This document shows, piece by piece, positions 7,722 through 16,035 of a stretch of 35,217 nt of DNA. The notes below the pieces were generated by a model. The model ran no database searches. It had not been told where the DNA came from and was given only the letters and a program-made list of their open reading frames with translations. The stretch is from positions 1 to 35,217 of the forward strand of contig JAYVZS010000049.1 in NCBI GenBank assembly GCA_043783155.1. The letters are read 5' to 3'. Origin of the DNA: JAPLDA01 sp043783155. GTDB lineage: Bacteria > Bacteroidota > Bacteroidia > AKYH767-A > 2013-40CM-41-45. Position numbers and translations under genes: made by a program. Every line of letters begins with the position of its first letter. Positions within the stretch are counted from its first letter, which is position 1.

Positions 7722-8856
7722 GGATTAGTTTTGAATTTTTATTTCTCAATAAGTGATCTGCCAGCACAATCGCCGCCATCGCTTCCACAATTGGCACAGC
7801 CCGCGGAACCACGCATGGATCATGTCGACCTTTGCCTTTCAGTTCAACTTTATTTCCATTGCTGTCAATCGTCTGTTGCGTTTGCATCAATGTTGAAACA
7901 GGTTTGAATGCAACACGGAAATAAATATCCATTCCGTTTGAGATCCCGCCTAAAATACCACCAGCATTATTTGTCATAGTGATTATTTTCAATGCTGATC
8001 GTTCCTCGTCCTTCGTTTTAACCCCCTCCTCTTTTGGAGAAGGGCTCGGGATGAGGTTATCATTATTCTCCGAACCTTTCTTCTCCGCTCCTTCAAATCC
8101 GCTTCCGTATTCAAAACCATGAGCTGCATTGATACTCATCATCGCTTTGGCAAGGTCAGCATGAAGTTTATCGAAGACAGGTTCACCCAATCCAACAGGA
8201 ACATTTTGAATAACGCACGTTATAATTCCACCTATGGTATCACCTTCTTTTCTCACCTCTTCAATTTGCTGAATCATCTTTTCAGCAACACTTTCATCGG
8301 GACAACGAACGATGTTCGACTCTGTTTTATTGAGGTCGAGTTCAGAATATTTTTTTTCAACCTTGATTGATGCAACCTGTGAAACATACGCCTGAATTTT
8401 GATTTCGGGCTGATGATTTCCCATCAATAATTTCGCAACAGCTCCTGCAAACACACGGGCAGCTGTTTCGCGGGCAGATGATCTTCCGCCGCCGCGATGA
8501 TCTCGGATTCCGTATTTCGCATCATACGTGTAATCAGCATGCGCCGGACGATACACATTTTTCAGGTTATCATAATCGCTTGGTTTGTAATCCTGGTTCC
8601 GGATGATGAAAGCAATCGGGGAACCAAGTGTGAGTCCTTCAAAAACTCCTGATAAAATCTCAAACTCATCGTTCTCATTACGCTGAGTGGTAATCTTCGA
8701 CTGACCTGGTTTTCTTCTGTCGAGTTCCGATTGAATAAAATCGATATCCATTGGTAAACCAGCGGGACAACCATCGATTATTCCGCCGATTGCGACTCCG
8801 TGAGATTCACCAAAAGTGGTAACCCGAAAAATATTTCCGAACGTGTTTCCTGACAT
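7717..8856 (-). CDS. aroC: Chorismate synthase
   Basis: 379 residues; it makes chorismate from 5-enolpyruvylshikimate 3-phosphate in the last shikimate step, needing reduced FMN. Family signatures are present: GESHGVAIGGIIDGCPAG near the N-terminus, RDHRGGGRSSARET around residue 115, GFEYGSGFEGAE near 245, NNAGGILGGISNGMDIYFRV near 295, and the end AIVLADHLL. Odd point: between KGSEN (about 262) and the NNAGG motif there is an extra stretch of about 20-25 residues containing LIPSPSPKEEG and TKDEERS, translated from a REP-like palindrome and a CTCGTCC word (see separate entry). The loop is variable in the family, so the enzyme is probably still active. The stop codon is inside a second, unrelated palindrome. 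Confidence 0.97.
   Translation of the reverse strand: MSGNTFGNIFRVTTFGESHGVAIGGIIDGCPAGLPMDIDFIQSELDRRKPGQSKITTQRNENDEFEILSGVFEGLTLGSPIAFIIRNQDYKPSDYDNLKNVYRPAHADYTYDAKYGIRDHRGGGRSSARETAARVFAGAVAKLLMGNHQPEIKIQAYVSQVASIKVEKKYSELDLNKTESNIVRCPDESVAEKMIQQIEEVRKEGDTIGGIITCVIQNVPVGLGEPVFDKLHADLAKAMMSINAAHGFEYGSGFEGAEKKGSENNDNLIPSPSPKEEGVKTKDEERSALKIITMTNNAGGILGGISNGMDIYFRVAFKPVSTLMQTQQTIDSNGNKVELKGKGRHDPCVVPRAVPIVEAMAAIVLADHLLRNKNSKLIP
7995..8062. repeat. REP-like palindrome inserted in frame inside aroC
   Basis: The plus strand carries CCCTCCTC (8023-8030)-TTTTG-GAGAAGGG (8037-8044), an 8-bp stem with one mismatch, followed by CTCGGGATGAGGTT. Next to it (7999-8015) is a CTCGTCCTTCG word, another common intergenic motif type. 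The arrangement matches the widespread dispersed element whose translation is often L-x-P-x-PSPxxxG. It is a multiple of three and has no stop on the aroC strand. Confidence 0.7.
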
Positions 8857-9023
8857 AAAGAGTGCAAGTTACCTAAAAAACAAAGGGGCTTGGCCATGAT
8901 CGTTGCCAGTATTCAACGAAGACATGTTAATTGAATTCCTGATGAGAAAAATTTTTTAATAAATCCGAATAGCTGAATGAATCAGTAATGAACAAATGAC
9001 TAATTTCGGCAGCAAAGTTTGGA

Positions 9024-10286
9024 ATGATGACATTGCTCATTAAAAATATTAAGTCACTTGTTGGAGTGTTTGATGGATTGGGGAAAAAGAAATTTCTTTC
9101 CGGAACGGAAATGTCTTCTTTAAATTCTATTGACAATGCTTTTCTCTTAATTGCAAACAATCAAATTTCGGATTTCGGTGAAATGAGTGTTGAACTTATC
9201 TCACGTCTCACATCTCACATCACAGATCTCCAAACCATTGATGCAAATGGCAAACTCGTCCTCCCATCCTATTGTGACTCACACACTCATTTAGTTTTTG
9301 CATCAAGTCGGGAACAGGAATTCGTGGATCGCATAAAGGGTTTATCGTACCAGGAAATTGCGCAGCGAGGCGGTGGCATTTTAAATTCGGTAAAAAAATT
9401 AAGAGAAGCTTCAGAAGAAGAATTGTACCTGTCTGCATGGGAGCGATTGAATGAAATCATGATGCAGGGAACCGGAGCCGTTGAAATTAAAAGTGGTTAC
9501 GGATTAAATTTGGAAAGTGAATTGAAAATGTTGCGCGTCATAAAAAGACTGAGCGAAAATCATCCGCTTACTATCAAGGCGACTTTTCTTGGTGCCCACG
9601 CAGTTCCTTCAGAATACAAAGACAAGAAAGAAAAATACATGGGTCTTCTTATCAATGAAATGCTTCCTTCCATAGCGCACGAAAGGTTAGCAGATTATTG
9701 TGATGTCTTTTGCGAACAAGGTTATTTCACAAAAGAAGAAACCATTCGACTACTTATTGCAGCGAAAAAATACAACATCACTCCTAAAATTCACGCAGAG
9801 CAACTCAGCCATAGCGGTGGCATTGAAGCAGGTGTCGAAACAGGAGCCATCAGTGTGGATCATTTGGAGTATTGCAACGATCATGACATTGAACTTCTGA
9901 AAAACTCTGAAGTAATGCCAACCATTCTACCAGGAGCGCAGTTCTTTCTTCAGCTTCAAAATCCACCTGCACGAAAAATGATTGATGCGGGATTACCTGT
10001 TGCAATCGCCAGCGATTACAATCCAGGAAGTTCACCATCCGGAAATATGAATACGATGATTGCACTGGCTTGCATTCAATATAAAATGACACCGGAAGAA
10101 TCTTTCAATGCAGGCACTATCAACACTGCTTATGCGATGGGAATAAGCGAAACGCATGGAAGTATAGCAAAAGGAAAAACCGCGAATGTATTTATCACCA
10201 GGGAAATTCCTTCTCTCTCTTATATGCCTTATTCGTTTGGAAGTAATTTGATAGAAACGGTAATTATTAACGGAAAAGTTGTTTAG
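9024..10286 (+). CDS. hutI: Imidazolonepropionase
   Basis: 420 residues. It hydrolyses 4-imidazolone-5-propanoate to N-formimino-L-glutamate in histidine degradation; the next step here is ftcD, three genes on. Amidohydrolase marks: the metal-binding HxH in DSHTHLVFASSRE (His87, His89), AQRGGGI, EIKSGYGL, HAVPSEYK, HAEQLSHSGG, SVDHLEY and SDYNPGS. The start ATG at 9024 is followed at once by a second ATG; either gives the normal N-terminus (TLLIKNIKSLVGV). The linker just before the conserved IDANGKLVLPS contains a short degenerate CTCACATCTCACATC-type repeat (9199-9230) that translates to about ISRLTSHITDL, so this stretch is repeat-derived. hutH and hutU are not in the window. Confidence 0.96.
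   Translation: MMTLLIKNIKSLVGVFDGLGKKKFLSGTEMSSLNSIDNAFLLIANNQISDFGEMSVELISRLTSHITDLQTIDANGKLVLPSYCDSHTHLVFASSREQEFVDRIKGLSYQEIAQRGGGILNSVKKLREASEEELYLSAWERLNEIMMQGTGAVEIKSGYGLNLESELKMLRVIKRLSENHPLTIKATFLGAHAVPSEYKDKKEKYMGLLINEMLPSIAHERLADYCDVFCEQGYFTKEETIRLLIAAKKYNITPKIHAEQLSHSGGIEAGVETGAISVDHLEYCNDHDIELLKNSEVMPTILPGAQFFLQLQNPPARKMIDAGLPVAIASDYNPGSSPSGNMNTMIALACIQYKMTPEESFNAGTINTAYAMGISETHGSIAKGKTANVFITREIPSLSYMPYSFGSNLIETVIINGKVV
9199..9230. repeat. Degenerate TCTCACA-word repeat inside hutI
   Basis: TCTCACG, TCTCACA, TCTCACA and TCACAGA follow one another in hutI codons 59-69. Words of this kind normally sit between genes. Here they replace or extend a surface linker between the first beta domain and the IDANGK strand. 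Confidence 0.5.
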
Positions 10287-10291
10287 TTTTG
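10284..10291 (+). promoter_or_regulatory. Possible -7 box for the ATPase gene, overlapping the hutI stop
   Basis: TAGTTTTG matches TAnnTTTG exactly; its first three bases are the hutI stop codon. It is 20 bp upstream of the ATPase ATG. I see no -33 TTTG at the right distance, so it may be chance in AT-rich sequence. Confidence 0.25.
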
Positions 10292-10311
10292 TCAAAGAGC
10301 AAACAAAAAAA

Positions 10312-11328
10312 ATGGAAATAAAAAAACTTCATATTTCGAACTTCAAGTCAATTGGTGAAAAAGGAGTTACTATACATGCTCCAAATCCTTTTTCGGTATT
10401 TGTTGGACCAAACGCCTCTGGTAAATCCAATTTTTTTGAGGCGTTAGAATTTTTTAATTTTATTTCTAAAAGTTCTTCTAATGAGACTTTCAGACTTTTC
10501 GGAGGAACTGAAAATATTACTCATAAAAAATACGGAAAGAAATACCTGGGATTTGAGGCTAATTTTAAGTCATTTGATAGTTACGTCAATTTATCAACGA
10601 CTGAAATTTTTGAAAAATCTACGTCCTCTGGCTCTGGTCGTTTTTATTCTGATTTAAAAGACCTTTATAATACGGATGAATACTATATCAAGTTTGATGA
10701 ATACATTCAATTCTTTAATAACTTTTCAAGAATTTTTATTCGAAATAAGGATCTAGAAAAAATTAAATATGAAGATGATCAAAAACTTTCCTTGTCTTGC
10801 AGAAACTTAGAAAGCGTTTTGAAAAGAATTCTTAAAAACGAAAATATTAGAGAGGATATTATTGAGTGGCTTCAGTTACTGGTTCCTGGGTTTGAAAACA
10901 TAGAGATACAATCAAGCGAACTCAGCGGTACTGACTCGCTTCTTATTTACGAAAAAGGATTTACAAAACCATTTACCAAAAACCTCCTCTCAGATGGAAC
11001 ATACAACATTCTTTCAATTCTTGCGGCCGTATTTCAGAGCGATAAGCCACAGTTTCTTTGCATAGAGGAACCGGAGAATGGTTTAAACCCAAAAGTTATA
11101 AAAGAGTTAGTTAATCTGTTCAGAGATAAAACCGGAGAAGGACATTTTATCTGGCTTAATACTCATTCACAGACCTTAGTTTCTCAACTAAAAGAAGAAG
11201 AGATTATTATTGTAGATAAAATTGAAGGGGAAACTCGAGTTAAACAAATAGAAAAAGGAAAAAGTTATGGGTTGAAATTAGATGAAGCATGGCTTACTAA
11301 TGTTCTTGGAGGAGGAAATCCATGGTAA
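10312..11328 (+). CDS. AAA-15/21-type ATPase of a putative defence pair
   Basis: 338 residues from the ATG at 10312 (MEIKKLHISNFKSIG, the usual beginning of SMC-like/OLD-like ATPases; an in-frame alternative at 10279 would overlap hutI). Walker A is GPNASGKS (residues 32-39), the ABC-like signature is LLSDGT (225-230), Walker B is FLCIEEPENGLNP (248-260) and the switch His is in WLNTHSQTLV (281-290). The middle (about 85-200) is variable and charged. Such single-domain ATPases act with a nuclease encoded next door, as in OLD, PARIS (AriA/AriB), Septu or RloA/RloB systems. The downstream gene overlaps by 7 bp and encodes a TOPRIM-like protein. Base composition is far more AT-rich than hutI or ftcD: single 60-base lines counted by hand give 15/60 and 14/60 GC here, against 28/60 and 26/60 in the flanking genes. 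This suggests transfer into the hut unit. Confidence 0.88.
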   Translation: MEIKKLHISNFKSIGEKGVTIHAPNPFSVFVGPNASGKSNFFEALEFFNFISKSSSNETFRLFGGTENITHKKYGKKYLGFEANFKSFDSYVNLSTTEIFEKSTSSGSGRFYSDLKDLYNTDEYYIKFDEYIQFFNNFSRIFIRNKDLEKIKYEDDQKLSLSCRNLESVLKRILKNENIREDIIEWLQLLVPGFENIEIQSSELSGTDSLLIYEKGFTKPFTKNLLSDGTYNILSILAAVFQSDKPQFLCIEEPENGLNPKVIKELVNLFRDKTGEGHFIWLNTHSQTLVSQLKEEEIIIVDKIEGETRVKQIEKGKSYGLKLDEAWLTNVLGGGNPW

Positions 11329-11891
11329 AACTGGGTTTCATTTGCGAAGGAGAAACTGAAAAAACAATTGTTGAATCCGAAAAATTTAAGTCTCTTCTTT
11401 CTAATCTAAATTTGGAACTTGTAGGTGCAATAGATGCAACTGGCGGGGGAAATCAATTACCTAAGAACATTTTACCTTTTCATAATGCGCTAATTGGTTT
11501 AAATGCTGAAAAGATTTTTATACTAACAGATCGTGAAAAAGATCCCTGTATTACCGAAGTAAAAAATAGAATCGAAAATAATTTAGGCCATCAAATTATT
11601 GTTTCAGTAGAAGCTATTGAAAGTTGGTATCTTGCTGACGATGTTACTTTATCAGCAATATTTAGAAAAAATTTTCACTGCGATTCACCTGAAAGCACAC
11701 CTTCTAAACCTTTCGATTACCTCAGATCTGAATTAAATAAATCAGGGATACAAGGCCTCAGTAGTAGTAAAATCAAATTTACTAAAAGAATGTTGCAATA
11801 TGGATTTGATGTTGCAAATGCGGCTGTGCACCCTGAATGTAAAAGCGCAAAATATTTTCTTAATAAACTCAAGGAAGCCTCTCAACAATAA
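11322..11891 (+). CDS. TOPRIM/DUF4276-like partner protein of the ATPase
   Basis: 189 residues; its ATG lies inside the end of the ATPase gene, so the two are translationally coupled. The N-terminus LGFICEGETEK (residues 4-14) has the TOPRIM glutamate; FILTDREKDP (66-75) supplies the acidic D-x-x-x-D-type pair; VEAIESWYLADD (96-107) and HPECKSAKYFLNKL (170-183) match the E-x-W-x-L-A-D and C-x-S-x-x-x-F-L patterns I associate with DUF4276. RloB-like proteins share the CEGxTE start. A metal-dependent nuclease role is expected from the fold (inference); the target is unknown. It ends 7 bp before ftcD, so its transcript must run into histidine degradation. Confidence 0.78.
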   Translation: MVKLGFICEGETEKTIVESEKFKSLLSNLNLELVGAIDATGGGNQLPKNILPFHNALIGLNAEKIFILTDREKDPCITEVKNRIENNLGHQIIVSVEAIESWYLADDVTLSAIFRKNFHCDSPESTPSKPFDYLRSELNKSGIQGLSSSKIKFTKRMLQYGFDVANAAVHPECKSAKYFLNKLKEASQQ

Positions 11892-11898
11892 TTAAACA

Positions 11899-13554
11899 AT
11901 GAACCAATTAATAGAATGTGTCCCCAATTTTTCAGAAGGGAATGACCTTTCCATCATCAAACAAATCACCAACGAAATTGAAGGTGTTGACGGAGTAAAA
12001 CTACTGAACGTTGATCCTGGAAAAGCAACCAACAGAACAGTGGTGACTTTAGTGGGTGCTCCGGAACCTGTAATAGAAGCGGCTTTCAGGGCTATCAAAA
12101 AAGCATCCGAGCTTATTGACATGAGCAAACACAAAGGCGAACATCCACGCATGGGCGCAACAGACGTTTGTCCGCTGATACCGATTGCAAATATTTCAAT
12201 GGAAGAAACCGCTGTCTTCGCAAAGAAACTTGGAGAACGGGTAGGCAAAGAACTCAAGCTACCTGTTTATTTATATGAAGCGGCGCAACCTGATCCTTTA
12301 AGAAAAAATTTGTCCGTGATTCGCACAGGGGAATACGAAGGTTTTTTCAAAAAGATAAAATTGCCTGAGTGGAAACCAGATTTCGGTCCGGCAGAATTTT
12401 CAGCGAAAAGTGGCGCTACCGTAATCGGTGCCCGTGATTTTTTAGTCGCCTTCAATGTCAATCTCAACACAACATCTGTTCGAAGAGCAAACTCTGTTGC
12501 ATTCGATGTGAGAGAGAACGGACGGAAAATAAAAAATGAAAAGGGCGAAGAAATTGTTCAGCCCGGCGCCTGCAAATCCGTGAAGGCGATCGGCTGGTTC
12601 ATTGAAGAATATGGAATCGCCCAGGTAAGCATGAACCTCACTAACATCGACATCACTTCGGTTCACATTGCTTTTGATGAAAGTGTGAAGAGCGCGGCTG
12701 TACGTGGAATGCGCGTGACAGGATCTGAACTGGTCGGATTGATTCCACTGAAGGCAATGCTTGACGCCGGAAAATATTTTCTACACAAACAAAATCGTTC
12801 TGTCGGAGTTTCAGAAAAAGAATTGTTGAAAATCGCCATCAAGTCACTAGGGCTGGATGAACTGACTCCTTTCAAACCGGAAGAAAGAATCATTGAATAC
12901 ATGCTGAGAGACCAATCGCAGGAAAAACTCATCAGCATGTCTTTAAAAGATTTTGCTGATGAAACAGCGAGCGAATCTCCTGCTCCCGGCGGCGGATCTA
13001 TTTCTGCTTACATCGGCTCTCTTGGAATTTCTCTTGCTACGATGGTCGCCAATCTCTCCTCACACAAGCCCGGCTGGGACAATCGCTGGGAAGAATTTTC
13101 AAAATGGGCTGAGCGCGGACAACAATTAAAAGATCAGTTGTTAAAGATGGTGGATGAAGACACCAATGCCTTCAACAAAATCATGCGTGCATTTGGATTG
13201 CCGAAAACGACAGATGATGAAAAGAAACTTCGCACGGAAGCCATTCAGGCGGCAACAAAATACGCGACAGAAGTTCCGTTCAAGGTAATGGAACTTTCCT
13301 TTGCGTCGATGGAAATTATCAGAGCAATGGCTGAAACCGGCAATCCGAATTCTGTGAGTGATGCCGGTGTCGGTGCTTTGTGCGCACGATCGGCAGTGAT
13401 GGGAGCATATCTCAATGTAAAAATTAATGCCATCGGATTAACGGATAAATCTTTTTCAGAGAATATTTTGAAGAAAGGGAAAACGATCCGGGATGCTGCG
13501 ATGAAAGCGGAAATGGAAATAGTGGAGATCGTGAATTCAAAAATAGGAGGGTAA
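11899..13554 (+). CDS. ftcD: Bifunctional glutamate formimidoyltransferase / formimidoyl-THF cyclodeaminase
   Basis: 551 residues, a fusion like animal FTCD. Residues 1 to ~300 are the formiminotransferase (N-terminal IECVPNFSEGND, then HKGEHPRMGATDVCPLIP, with His/Arg residues of the active site). About 340-551 are the helical cyclodeaminase (FADETASESPAPGGGS, then KVMELSFASME and SVSDAGVGALCARSA). It moves the formimino group from N-formiminoglutamate (the hutI product) to tetrahydrofolate and converts it to 5,10-methenyl-THF with release of ammonia. It thus belongs directly with hutI, which makes the intervening ATPase/TOPRIM pair look inserted. The start ATG fits the family N-terminus exactly. 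Confidence 0.96.
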   Translation: MNQLIECVPNFSEGNDLSIIKQITNEIEGVDGVKLLNVDPGKATNRTVVTLVGAPEPVIEAAFRAIKKASELIDMSKHKGEHPRMGATDVCPLIPIANISMEETAVFAKKLGERVGKELKLPVYLYEAAQPDPLRKNLSVIRTGEYEGFFKKIKLPEWKPDFGPAEFSAKSGATVIGARDFLVAFNVNLNTTSVRRANSVAFDVRENGRKIKNEKGEEIVQPGACKSVKAIGWFIEEYGIAQVSMNLTNIDITSVHIAFDESVKSAAVRGMRVTGSELVGLIPLKAMLDAGKYFLHKQNRSVGVSEKELLKIAIKSLGLDELTPFKPEERIIEYMLRDQSQEKLISMSLKDFADETASESPAPGGGSISAYIGSLGISLATMVANLSSHKPGWDNRWEEFSKWAERGQQLKDQLLKMVDEDTNAFNKIMRAFGLPKTTDDEKKLRTEAIQAATKYATEVPFKVMELSFASMEIIRAMAETGNPNSVSDAGVGALCARSAVMGAYLNVKINAIGLTDKSFSENILKKGKTIRDAAMKAEMEIVEIVNSKIGG

Positions 13555-13681
13555 GAGAATTGGTTCATTTATTTTATTGATAATCTTACAAAACCATTTT
13601 GTCGGAGAAAAATAAATTGTTAATCATCTAATTATCAAACCAGTTAATCTCTTCCTTATCAATTCCGAGAATCGTTCATCT

Positions 13682-13713
13682 GCACATTATCACATCTCCT
13701 AATTTGCACATTT
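13682..13713. repeat. GCACATTATCACAT-type word repeat
   Basis: GCACATT, ATCACAT and GCACATTT words recur in a short AT-rich run in the 231-bp gap between ftcD and the patatin-like gene. It resembles the other degenerate word repeats of the window but lacks a visible complementary arm. Nothing else stands out in this gap. Confidence 0.4.
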
Positions 13714-13785
13714 ACCCAAACCCAATCGCGTTTTCTTCGTATGATATTGATTGTCACATAAACCAATATGATGACGAGTTAAATT

Positions 13786-16035
13786 ATGCGACAGCGGTTA
13801 GGCTTTAGTCATTTTATTTATTCGTTTCCTATCCAGTTACTGATGCTTCTCATTAAGAAGAATCATCTGCTATTACTGTATTGGTTTATCCTCTTCGGCT
13901 TTATTACCGGCTGGTTATCGCAGCGATTTGGTATCCCGTATCTTTTTTTAGATCCTGAATATATAGGCGGAGTGAACTTCCGGTCTTTTTTCATCATGGG
14001 TTTCGCAACCGGATGCTTCATCATGGTCTTTAATCTTTCGAGTTATATCATCAATGGTTTTCGTTTTCCGTTTATCGCTACGTTATCAAGACCCTTCATG
14101 AAGTTTACGGTGAACAATTTTATTGTCCCTACTCTATTCGTACTTGTTTACATCTACCAGATTATTTCTTTCCAGATATACAATGAATTTCAAAGTCCGC
14201 TGAACGCCATCATAGATGTGTCAGGATTCCTCCTCGGCCTGGTGATCATCATTCTTTTTACACTTACTTATTTCTTCCGGACAAACAAAGACATTGTGAT
14301 CATGTTCGGTATTGAAGCATCTGATACCAACCCCGATGCTCCCGTCGCAGAACATCTGAAAAAGAAGGAAGAAGAAAAAAGAAAGTTCAGTTTCAGAATG
14401 AAGTACTCGAAGCAATGGCGTGTGGATACGTATATCAGTTCGCTTCGCCGTGTTAAACTGGTCAGGCATACGGAACATTATAAAAAAGAAATGCTTGAGT
14501 CGGTGTTCCGACAAAACCACCTCAACGCGGCGATTGTAGAGATCATCGTCTTTGTCCTTTTCATTCTTATGGGATTGTTCAAAGAATATTCGTTGTTCAA
14601 AATTCCTGCAGGCGCCAGTATCATTCTTATATTTTCAATGCTTCTGATGTTAAGCAGCGCATTTCGTTTCTGGCTGAAGTCGTGGTCGACAAGTGCATTT
14701 ATTTTCCTTGCTCTTCTTATTAATTTTATTTCACGGTTTGGTGTTTTCTATCCTGAGAACAGGGCGTATGGACTCAAGTACCATGGCACCAATGCTTCTT
14801 ACAACTTAGCAAATCTTCAATCTTTATATACTCCGGATAAAGTAAACTCCGATATTGAGAATACAAAAAAAATTCTTGAGAACTGGAGAAGTAAATTCAA
14901 AAAGAAACCGAAACTGATATTTGTAAACTGTTCCGGCGGAGGGTTGCGTGCCACTATGTGGACATTCCGTGTGATGCAGACAGCTGACAGTTTAACGGGC
15001 AATCAATTTTTCAATTCATCTGAGCTAATAACAGGAGCATCTGGCGGAATGATTGGTGCCGCATATTACAGAGAGTTGTATCTGAAGCAACAGCTCGGAC
15101 TTATGCATGATTACCGGAGCAACGAACACTTATTTGAAATCTCGAACGACTTGCTGAATCCTGTTGCCTTCAGTATGACTGTGAGTGATTTGTTCCTCAA
15201 CATTCAAAAGTTTAAGGAAGATGAATCGTTTTATACTAAGGACCGCGCGTATGCGTTTGAAAAACAACTGAACGAAAATTCTCATTCCGTTTTTTCGAAA
15301 CGACTGGCGGGTTACAAAGCTCCTGAAGAAAAAGCGCTGATACCGATGATGATCTTCGCTCCTACGATTGTAAATGATGGAAGAAGATTATTGATTTCAC
15401 CTCAACCGATTTCTTATCTTACCTATCATTCTCCTGATTCACTATTTAATTTTGAACCCACTATTGACGGAATTGAATTTGGAAGACTTTTCGATGAACA
15501 AAACGCATCCAACATTAAATTCACCACAGTACTTCGGATGAGTTCTACCTTCCCTTACATTCTTCCGGCTGTTACGATGCCAAGTGAACCCGCCACCCAG
15601 GTGATGGATGCTGGCATCCGCGACAACACAGGATTAAAATCATCACAAAAATTTCTGTATGTTTTCCGCGACTGGATTGCTGAAAATACCAGCGGCGTTA
15701 TCTTTTTTGATATTCGTGATTCACACCGTACACGACCAATTGAAGACAAGCCACGTCTTACCGTGTTCGAAAATTTTATGACTCCGCTTGGTAATATTTA
15801 TGGAAATCTTCTGACCATACAAGACTATAACCAGGAAGAAAGTTTTCAATATGCGCAATCGTGGTTCAAAGGAAAGTTAGATTACATCACCGTTGAATTA
15901 CCTACGAAAGAACAGGATATTTCGCTGAGCTGGCATCTTACAACAAGAGAAAAAAATTCCGTTTATACTTCTGTTTACCTCCCGCAAAACCAGGAAGCAT
16001 TGGGGAAACTGGTGAAGCTATTGAAGGAAAATTAA
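13786..16035 (+). CDS. Membrane-anchored patatin-like phospholipase domain protein
   Basis: 749 residues. The first ~320 contain about six or seven hydrophobic segments (near 25-44, 66-86, 111-130, 145-163, 248-264, 275-293, 303-320) with a charged cytosolic loop at about 165-245. The rest is a patatin fold: oxyanion motif NCSGGGLRA (381-389), nucleophile elbow TGASGG with Ser419, and the catalytic Asp608 in DAGIRDN. It should hydrolyse ester bonds of membrane lipids at the inner membrane; the substrate is unknown. The start is uncertain: an ATG at 13843 (MLLIKKNHL) would also give a complete first membrane helix. Its stop overlaps the stop of the converging E1 gene by 3-4 bases (TTAA at 16032-16035). 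Confidence 0.85.
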   Translation: MRQRLGFSHFIYSFPIQLLMLLIKKNHLLLLYWFILFGFITGWLSQRFGIPYLFLDPEYIGGVNFRSFFIMGFATGCFIMVFNLSSYIINGFRFPFIATLSRPFMKFTVNNFIVPTLFVLVYIYQIISFQIYNEFQSPLNAIIDVSGFLLGLVIIILFTLTYFFRTNKDIVIMFGIEASDTNPDAPVAEHLKKKEEEKRKFSFRMKYSKQWRVDTYISSLRRVKLVRHTEHYKKEMLESVFRQNHLNAAIVEIIVFVLFILMGLFKEYSLFKIPAGASIILIFSMLLMLSSAFRFWLKSWSTSAFIFLALLINFISRFGVFYPENRAYGLKYHGTNASYNLANLQSLYTPDKVNSDIENTKKILENWRSKFKKKPKLIFVNCSGGGLRATMWTFRVMQTADSLTGNQFFNSSELITGASGGMIGAAYYRELYLKQQLGLMHDYRSNEHLFEISNDLLNPVAFSMTVSDLFLNIQKFKEDESFYTKDRAYAFEKQLNENSHSVFSKRLAGYKAPEEKALIPMMIFAPTIVNDGRRLLISPQPISYLTYHSPDSLFNFEPTIDGIEFGRLFDEQNASNIKFTTVLRMSSTFPYILPAVTMPSEPATQVMDAGIRDNTGLKSSQKFLYVFRDWIAENTSGVIFFDIRDSHRTRPIEDKPRLTVFENFMTPLGNIYGNLLTIQDYNQEESFQYAQSWFKGKLDYITVELPTKEQDISLSWHLTTREKNSVYTSVYLPQNQEALGKLVKLLKEN

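Noticed and set aside
10279..10311. Earlier ATG for the ATPase, overlapping hutI by 8 bp
   Set aside because: The family N-terminus begins at MEIKKLHISNFKSIG (10312); the extra 11 residues are not conserved-looking.
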